Shown here piece after piece: positions 59,102 to 64,000 of a stretch of DNA of 64,000 nt. The notes below the pieces were generated by a model. That model saw only the letters and a program-made list of their open reading frames with translations. It did not search any database and had not been told where the DNA came from. Numbering within the stretch: the stretch's first letter is position 1; each line of letters starts with the position of its first letter. Origin of the DNA: a candidate division TA06 bacterium B3_TA06 (GTDB lineage: Bacteria; Hydrothermota; Tepidihabitantia; B3-TA06); contig NJBO01000002.1 of assembly GCA_005223075.1 (NCBI GenBank), positions 199,588 through 263,587 of the forward strand, read 5' to 3'. Position numbers and translations under genes: made by a program.

Positions 59102-60022
59102 ATGAGTAGGATTCTAGTAACAGGAGGGGCGGGATTTATTGGAAGCCACGTGGCAGAGGCGCTTATTGAAGCCTCTCATACCGTGGCAGTCCTCGACAAT
59201 CTCTCGTCAGGTAGACGTGAGAATCTCCCTGAGGGGTCCCGCTTCTTTGAGGTTGATATCACGGATAAGGAAGGGTTAGAGAAGGCCTTTTCAGAGTTCA
59301 AGCCTGAGATTGTAAATCACCACGCGGCCCAGATCTCGGTAAATCGTTCGGTGCGCGAGCCTTGCTTCGACGCGGAGCAGAATATTTTGGGGACCATCAA
59401 TCTGCTTGAGGCATCGGCCAGACACGGGGTGAAAAGATTTATCTTCGCCTCGACCGGCGGCGCGCTCTACGGCGATGCCGAGATTATCCCATCCAACGAA
59501 GACACGCCGGTTATCCCACTTGCCCCCTACGGCATCGCCAAAGCGTCGGCTGAGCACTACGTCCGCTTCTTCTCGGCAGAGCGGATAGAGCCTGTGATTC
59601 TGCGTTACGCCAACGTCTACGGTCCGCGTCAGGACCCTCACGGCGAGGCAGGCGTGGTGGGTATCTTTTCACTTAAGGTACTTTCGGGTGAGGGGTGTGT
59701 GATCTACGGAACAGGCGAGCAGACCCGGGACTTTGTCTACGTTAAGGACGTAGCGCAAGCAAACCTGGCGGCTGTGGATGGCGAACCCGGCACATACAAC
59801 ATAGGCACAGGGATTGAGACCAGCATCAACAAGCTGTTTTCAGAGTTCAAGAGGCTTGAAGGTTCCCTTAAGGTTTCCCACGATGCCGCCCGTGCGGGCG
59901 AGGTGTTTCGTTCCGTGCTGGATGCAAACCGGGCCAGAAGCGCTCTGGGCTGGCAGCCTCAGGTGAGCCTATCCCACGGTATCCGCGAAACATACACCTG
60001 GTTCAAGCAGAGGCTCGGGTGA
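59102..60022 (+). CDS. NAD-dependent sugar-nucleotide epimerase/dehydratase
   Basis: The 306-residue protein is an extended short-chain dehydrogenase: ILVTGGAGFIGSHVAEAL binds NAD, VAVLDNLSSGRREN follows, and the active site is YGIAKASAEHYV (Y-x3-K) with FASTGGALYG upstream. It resembles UDP-glucose 4-epimerases; the exact sugar is not decidable. I chose ATG 59102 because MSRILVTGG is the natural start and the promoter lies directly before it. Confidence 0.88.
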   Translation: MSRILVTGGAGFIGSHVAEALIEASHTVAVLDNLSSGRRENLPEGSRFFEVDITDKEGLEKAFSEFKPEIVNHHAAQISVNRSVREPCFDAEQNILGTINLLEASARHGVKRFIFASTGGALYGDAEIIPSNEDTPVIPLAPYGIAKASAEHYVRFFSAERIEPVILRYANVYGPRQDPHGEAGVVGIFSLKVLSGEGCVIYGTGEQTRDFVYVKDVAQANLAAVDGEPGTYNIGTGIETSINKLFSEFKRLEGSLKVSHDAARAGEVFRSVLDANRARSALGWQPQVSLSHGIRETYTWFKQRLG

Positions 60023-61233
60023 TCTTCGACCTCATCATACGCAACGCATCTCAGATAGTAACGATGGAGGGTGAGAATCTGGGAGTAATAGAGAAGGGAA
60101 GCGTTCTTTTGCATGAAGGCCGTATCTCAAAGGTTTGCACGGTACAGGAAGGTGAGAGGTGCGACGCCGAGAAGGTACTTGATGCGGAAGGCATGGTGGT
60201 GATGCCCGGCTTTGTGGACTGCCACACGCACCTTGTGTTTGCAGGATCAAGAGCGCAGGAGTTCCGCAGACGCATGGGGGGTGCAAGCTACGAGAAGATT
60301 GCAAGGAAAGGCGGTGGGATACTCTCGACAGTAAAGGCGACCCGGCACGCGAGCTTTGAGGAGCTTTATGAAGGGGGACTCAAATGGCTTCGCGAGATGC
60401 TTGCCTGGGGTACTACGACAGTTGAGATAAAGTCGGGCTACGGGCTTAGCCTGGCCGATGAGCTCAAGCAGCTTACCGTGATCCGCAGCCTGGCCCAGGA
60501 GGTGACCCAGACGCTGGTTCCCACGTTCCTTGGCGCTCATGCCTTTCCTCCGAATGTGCCGCGCGAGGAGTATGTTGAGGAAGTAATTGATTTGATGCTT
60601 CCCGAGGTTGCGGAGAAGGGGCTTGCCAGGTTCGTGGATGTGTTCTGCGACTCGATAGCGTTCACAAACGAGGAAACTCGCAAAATACTTGAGAAAGCAG
60701 CCGAACTTGGCTTAGGTATCAAACTTCACGTGGATGAGATAGAAGATACAGGCGGTGCCAGGCTTGCCGCGGAGCTTGGTGCGATCTCTGCAGAGCATCT
60801 TATCAAGGCGAACGAGGAGGGAGTTCGAGCGATGGCCGAGGCAGGTGTGATACCTGTGCTTCTTCCAGCTACCACATTCTTCTTGAGGGAGGAAGCCAGA
60901 CCCAATGTGGAGTTAATGAGAGAACTAGGGATGCCGATGGCTGTGGCGACGGACTTCAACCCGGGTTCATCTACCATCTTTACCCTTCCCCTTGCTGCGG
61001 CGTGCGGGTCACTCGTGGATGGATTAACCCTTGAGGAATCACTTAAAGGCATCACCATAAACGCTGCCCGCGCCCTGGGGCTTGCCGATGAGATAGGTTC
61101 AATAGCGCCCGGAAAGTATGCCGATCTTCTGCTGCTTGAAATGGATACCTGGGAGGAGCTTTTGTACCTCTTCAACCGCAACTCGATACACACCGTTATA
61201 AAAAGAGGCGAGGTGGTTTGTGCTCACGAGTGA
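60019..61233 (+). CDS. hutI: Imidazolonepropionase
   Basis: The 404-residue amidohydrolase opens the imidazolone ring in histidine breakdown. It has the metal-binding FVDCHTHLVFAGSRAQEF, the family segment RMGGASYEKIARKGGGILST, KSGYGL, FLGAHAFP, KLHVDEIEDTGGARLAAELG and ATDFNPGSST. GTG overlaps the epimerase stop. It follows on from the hutU product, although the two genes are far apart. Confidence 0.95.
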   Translation: MIFDLIIRNASQIVTMEGENLGVIEKGSVLLHEGRISKVCTVQEGERCDAEKVLDAEGMVVMPGFVDCHTHLVFAGSRAQEFRRRMGGASYEKIARKGGGILSTVKATRHASFEELYEGGLKWLREMLAWGTTTVEIKSGYGLSLADELKQLTVIRSLAQEVTQTLVPTFLGAHAFPPNVPREEYVEEVIDLMLPEVAEKGLARFVDVFCDSIAFTNEETRKILEKAAELGLGIKLHVDEIEDTGGARLAAELGAISAEHLIKANEEGVRAMAEAGVIPVLLPATTFFLREEARPNVELMRELGMPMAVATDFNPGSSTIFTLPLAAACGSLVDGLTLEESLKGITINAARALGLADEIGSIAPGKYADLLLLEMDTWEELLYLFNRNSIHTVIKRGEVVCAHE

Positions 61234-61816
61234 GGTGCGTAAGGCGCTGAGTGATGCCCTGCGCGAGGGCCGCCTGAACGAAGCCAGGATGATGCTTGAG
61301 CGGGAAGGAGCCTATGCCCCGGACGCGGAGGAGTTAAGCTACTTTCAAGGGGTGCTTTTTTTGGCCAAGGGGCAAACCCAGGAGGGTGCATCCAAGCTCA
61401 AAGACGCGTTGAGTATGGCCCGGGAGCGTTCAAACTTTGTTTTTGCGATCGCGGCCGCGGCGCGTCTGGCCCAGAAAGACCCCGAGGACATAAATATCCG
61501 TCTGCAACGGGCCGATCTCTATCTAACCATGGGACTGGTGCATGCAGCCTACGACTACCTTCTGCGTGAGTTCGACTTCTACCGCAGGCGCAACGACCCT
61601 CGTTCCCTCTCCTTCATCGTAAAGAAGATGATAACGATAGATGAGGAGAATCTTGAGTTGGCACTTAAAGTGGCTAAGATACTCGATCATCTGGGACAGA
61701 AAGACGAGGTGCGTCGAGTAGTGGAAAACGTTATCTTTACCCTTCAGGGTCAGGGGAGATACGACGAGGCGGCACAGATACAGAAGGAGTACACCAAACT
61801 TTATGAGGAGTCATGA
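61220..61816 (+). CDS. TPR-like helical protein
   Basis: The 198-residue protein is all helical with TPR-like pairs (ALREGRLNEARMMLEREGAY, ELSYFQGVLFLAKGQTQEGA, ALKVAKILDHLGQKDEVRRV). TPR proteins scaffold other proteins. GTG 61220 lies inside the last codons of hutI, and its stop overlaps the next start. It is encoded with a second TPR-type protein and an ExeA-like ATPase, which suggests an envelope-assembly or secretion role. Confidence 0.7.
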   Translation: MLTSEVRKALSDALREGRLNEARMMLEREGAYAPDAEELSYFQGVLFLAKGQTQEGASKLKDALSMARERSNFVFAIAAAARLAQKDPEDINIRLQRADLYLTMGLVHAAYDYLLREFDFYRRRNDPRSLSFIVKKMITIDEENLELALKVAKILDHLGQKDEVRRVVENVIFTLQGQGRYDEAAQIQKEYTKLYEES

Positions 61817-62799
61817 GACAGGAAGGTCTGGATCCTGAAGGCAAGGTAGAACTCGCAGGGCTACTCTTGCAGATAGGCTTCAAGTCCGAGGCAGTAACCG
61901 AGTATCTTATGGCGGCCCAGATGTACGAGGAACGTGGGAATAAGGAAGAAGCCGTAAAGCTTTATGAGAAGATACTCGAACTGGACAATGACAACCAGGC
62001 CGCTAAACGAGGGCTCGAAAAGCTTAAGCCACGCTCTCGTGAGAACATAGACGAGATGGTTGCCAGGATGGGATTCGGAGCCGCTCCTGGTGAAGAACCC
62101 GCCCCCGAAGAACCTTCTACACAAGGGATAACTACCCCCGAAGAAACCGAGACACCTCCCCCATCGGCTCCCGAAGGTGAGCAAAAAGTGCAGAGCACAT
62201 CAGAGCCCCCTGAACGTACACCAACCACTGAGGTAAGCGAGGTCCAGGTTGAACCCCAACCACCTGCTGAGGAAGCAGAACCCAAGGTGGAAGAAGGGGG
62301 GATTGATCTGGCCAGCATAGGTATCGAGGAGTTTCTGGCTTCGCTTATGCCTCTGTTAAAACACACCCCGGCCGAACTTAAAAAGAGGCGCGAACTGGCC
62401 TCCTTCTTCCGCGAGGAGGGATTGTGGTCTGAGGCCTTCTTTGAGGAACGATCCGACTACCTGCAGAAACCTTCCGTCAAGAAGCTGCATGACCTCCTAT
62501 CACTGCTTGCACATTCGGGTGATAAAGAAACATTGATTACCTTCCTTTTGACTGAAAGCTTCACCGAGCGGGAGGTGGAGTTGAAGAAAGAGGTGCTCAA
62601 AGCGCTTGCTGGGGCATACGAGGAGCAGGGGCGTCTGCAGGATGCGAAAAAGATAAGAGAGAAACTTGCTACCCTTGCGTCACAGACGCAGAAAAAGAAA
62701 AAACCAGGGGTGAAGATAATTGAGGATGTACCAAGGCTCTCCGAGGAAGATACCCCTAAAGGCAAGAAGAAACCCGCAGACCCGATCCAGTTTGTTTAA
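61813..62799 (+). CDS. TPR protein with disordered acidic linker
   Basis: The 328-residue protein has an N-terminal TPR pair (AVTEYLMAAQMYEERGNKEE, AVKLYEKILELDNDNQAAKR), then a linker of about 90 residues rich in Pro, Glu and Thr (residues 90-175), and a helical C-terminal domain with a Lys-rich tail. It overlaps its upstream neighbour (ATGA). The linker suggests that it spans or gathers partners. Its function is unknown. Confidence 0.7.
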   Translation: MRQEGLDPEGKVELAGLLLQIGFKSEAVTEYLMAAQMYEERGNKEEAVKLYEKILELDNDNQAAKRGLEKLKPRSRENIDEMVARMGFGAAPGEEPAPEEPSTQGITTPEETETPPPSAPEGEQKVQSTSEPPERTPTTEVSEVQVEPQPPAEEAEPKVEEGGIDLASIGIEEFLASLMPLLKHTPAELKKRRELASFFREEGLWSEAFFEERSDYLQKPSVKKLHDLLSLLAHSGDKETLITFLLTESFTEREVELKKEVLKALAGAYEEQGRLQDAKKIREKLATLASQTQKKKKPGVKIIEDVPRLSEEDTPKGKKKPADPIQFV

Positions 62800-62801
62800 A
62801 G

Positions 62802-63635
62802 ATGGCTTACGAGACCTTTTACAGACTCAAGTATGAGCCCTTTGCGGTTCAGCCCGATCCCCGTTTCTACTTCAACAGTCCCCAGCATGCAGTGGCGCGT
62901 GAGTATCTCCTGCACGCGGCTGAACGCGGAAGAGGCCTTGCTCTTCTCTTGGGTGAGATCGGAACCGGCAAGACGACCCTTTCGCGTCGCATACTCGCCG
63001 AACTCTCGGAAGACGAACGCTACAACATCGGCATGGTGGTCCTCACCCACTCGATCAGACCACGCGGGCTCTTAGAAAAGATCGCAACCCTCTTCGACAT
63101 CGAATACCTGCCCGATGAGGCCTCTGAGTTGTTTTCCCTGATAGTGAATCGACTATTCGAGATATATAATGCCGGTAACAAGGCGGTGGTATTCATAGAC
63201 GAGGCGAATAAGATTGACGATCCCGAGACCTTAGAAGAGATCAGAGGGTTCATCAATCTTGAGACCGCGGAGGGTGATAAGCTGGTTACCTTTATCCTTT
63301 TGGGTCTACCTGACCTTGAGGTTAACCTGGCGCAGAACGCGGCCCTATACCAGCGCGTTGCCGTACGGGTAACCCTCAATCCCCTGACCGCAGATGCCGT
63401 GAAGGCCTACATCCGGCACCGCTTACAGATCGCCGGACATATGGATTCTATCTTCACCGATAAGGCACTGGATGCCGTAGCCTCGTTCTCCGGTGGACGC
63501 CCAAGGCTCGTCAACATCATCTGCGATAACGCATTAATCGAGGGCTACATCCAGCGCAAGCCAAATATAGACGAGTTTATCATAGAGCGGGTGGCAAAAA
63601 ACCTTAACCTTATCCCTAAAGAACTCGGCTCGTGA
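62802..63635 (+). CDS. ExeA/GspA-like AAA ATPase
   Basis: The 277-residue ATPase begins with the ExeA-type MAYETFYRLKYEPFAVQPDP, which lies before Walker A GEIGTGKTTLSRR. Walker B is AVVFIDEANKI, and the arginine region GRPRLVNIICDNALIEGYIQ follows. ExeA proteins help build secretion or pilus machines through the cell wall, and others bind transposons. No membrane helix is seen. It follows the TPR gene by 2 bases, so the TPR proteins are its likely partners. Confidence 0.85.
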   Translation: MAYETFYRLKYEPFAVQPDPRFYFNSPQHAVAREYLLHAAERGRGLALLLGEIGTGKTTLSRRILAELSEDERYNIGMVVLTHSIRPRGLLEKIATLFDIEYLPDEASELFSLIVNRLFEIYNAGNKAVVFIDEANKIDDPETLEEIRGFINLETAEGDKLVTFILLGLPDLEVNLAQNAALYQRVAVRVTLNPLTADAVKAYIRHRLQIAGHMDSIFTDKALDAVASFSGGRPRLVNIICDNALIEGYIQRKPNIDEFIIERVAKNLNLIPKELGS

Positions 63636-64000
63636 CAGGCTTATCCGCTGACCTACACATACATACAAGCTACTCAGACGGTTTGCATTCTCCGGCCGAG
63701 GTGGTAAGAATGGCAAGCAAAGCTAACCTCAAAGCAATGGCTATCACCGATCATGACACCGTGGCCGGGCTTCGAGAGGGAAAGCTTACAGGCAGAAAGC
63801 TTGGTATTGAGGTAATCTCAGGGGTGGAGCTTTCATGCGATCTTGAGGGCAAAGAGATTCACATGCTTGCCTACTTTGCTCCAGGCAACGAAACCGTGCT
63901 CGAGGAAAGGCTCGAGTGGTATCAGGCCAAGCGTGAGGAACGGGTCTTTGAAATCATCGATCGCCTCAACCAGGCGGGTATAAGTCTTGACATTGCAGAT
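63632..64000 (+). CDS. PHP-domain phosphoesterase, cut by window end
   Basis: GTG 63632 overlaps the stop of the ATPase gene (GTGA) and opens a frame of 123 codons that runs off the window. It begins with ADLHIHTSYSDGLHSPAEVV, and AMAITDHDTVAG and SGVELSCDLEGKEIHMLAYF follow: these are PHP metal-binding motifs. This matches the YciV/TrpH type (RNase AM, 5'-3' trimming or nucleotide bisphosphate phosphatase). The C-terminal part is missing from the window. Confidence 0.88.
   Translation, partial: MTGLSADLHIHTSYSDGLHSPAEVVRMASKANLKAMAITDHDTVAGLREGKLTGRKLGIEVISGVELSCDLEGKEIHMLAYFAPGNETVLEERLEWYQAKREERVFEIIDRLNQAGISLDIAD

Overview
The window looks like a chromosome segment of an uncultivated, anaerobic, diderm bacterium, probably in or near the FCB group or candidate phyla such as WOR-3. 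This placement is inferred from gene content; I could not place the 16S rRNA gene on a tree. An LptD-like LPS-assembly protein, beta-barrel proteins and secreted proteins with type-IX-like C-terminal sorting domains indicate an outer membrane. Pyruvate:ferredoxin oxidoreductase and a fumarate-reductase-like pair indicate anaerobic metabolism. Housekeeping genes are dense and often overlap by ATGA or GTGA, while gene-poor stretches are packed with small palindromic repeats.

Layout. 1-6.1 kb: palindromic repeats, a PemK/MazF-like toxin operon, a class I amidotransferase, a transglutaminase-like lipoprotein and LptD. 6.3-8.9 kb: a HicB/DinB-like gene between 212-bp direct repeats, then def, fabD and a zinc-ribbon gene. 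9.0-15.5 kb: the operon porGDAB - roadblock (MglB-like) - mglA, followed by three further transcription units. Each of those units encodes a 25-residue microprotein, whose end copies the C-terminus of the roadblock protein, and an MglA paralogue. 15.8-21.6 kb: a membrane protein, urocanate hydratase and small accessory genes including a HEPN-type protein. 21.8-30.4 kb: a methyltransferase, an M16 peptidase pair, a serine hydrolase, secreted proteins and the initiator tRNA. 30.7-32.3 kb: a lone 16S rRNA gene with tandem promoters and its own terminator. 32.8-41.3 kb: accessory genes, a GAF-GGDEF protein, apgM-purH and a broken REP-associated transposase beside two palindrome families. 41.6-54.3 kb: a fumarate-reductase-like pair, membrane and DNA-repair genes, then an eight-gene run pdxA-tkt(N)-tkt(C)-ftsE-ftsX-envC-holB. 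54.4-64 kb: two large secreted enzymes (M6 protease, GH17 glucanase), an epimerase-hutI-TPR operon, an ExeA-like ATPase and a PHP-domain gene cut by the window end.

Transcription signals are unusually easy to read. About 30 sites have TTGACA/TATAAT-like boxes with a 16- or 17-bp spacer. In about 14 of them the start codon lies only 5-8 nt after the -10 box, so these mRNAs should be leaderless; other genes have strong Shine-Dalgarno sequences that match the 16S 3' end.

The best candidate for an undescribed system is the MglA array. Two of its GTPases have lost both catalytic residues known from Myxococcus MglA (Arg53 and Gln82), and each accessory GTPase is paired with a free peptide resembling the MglB C-terminal helix.
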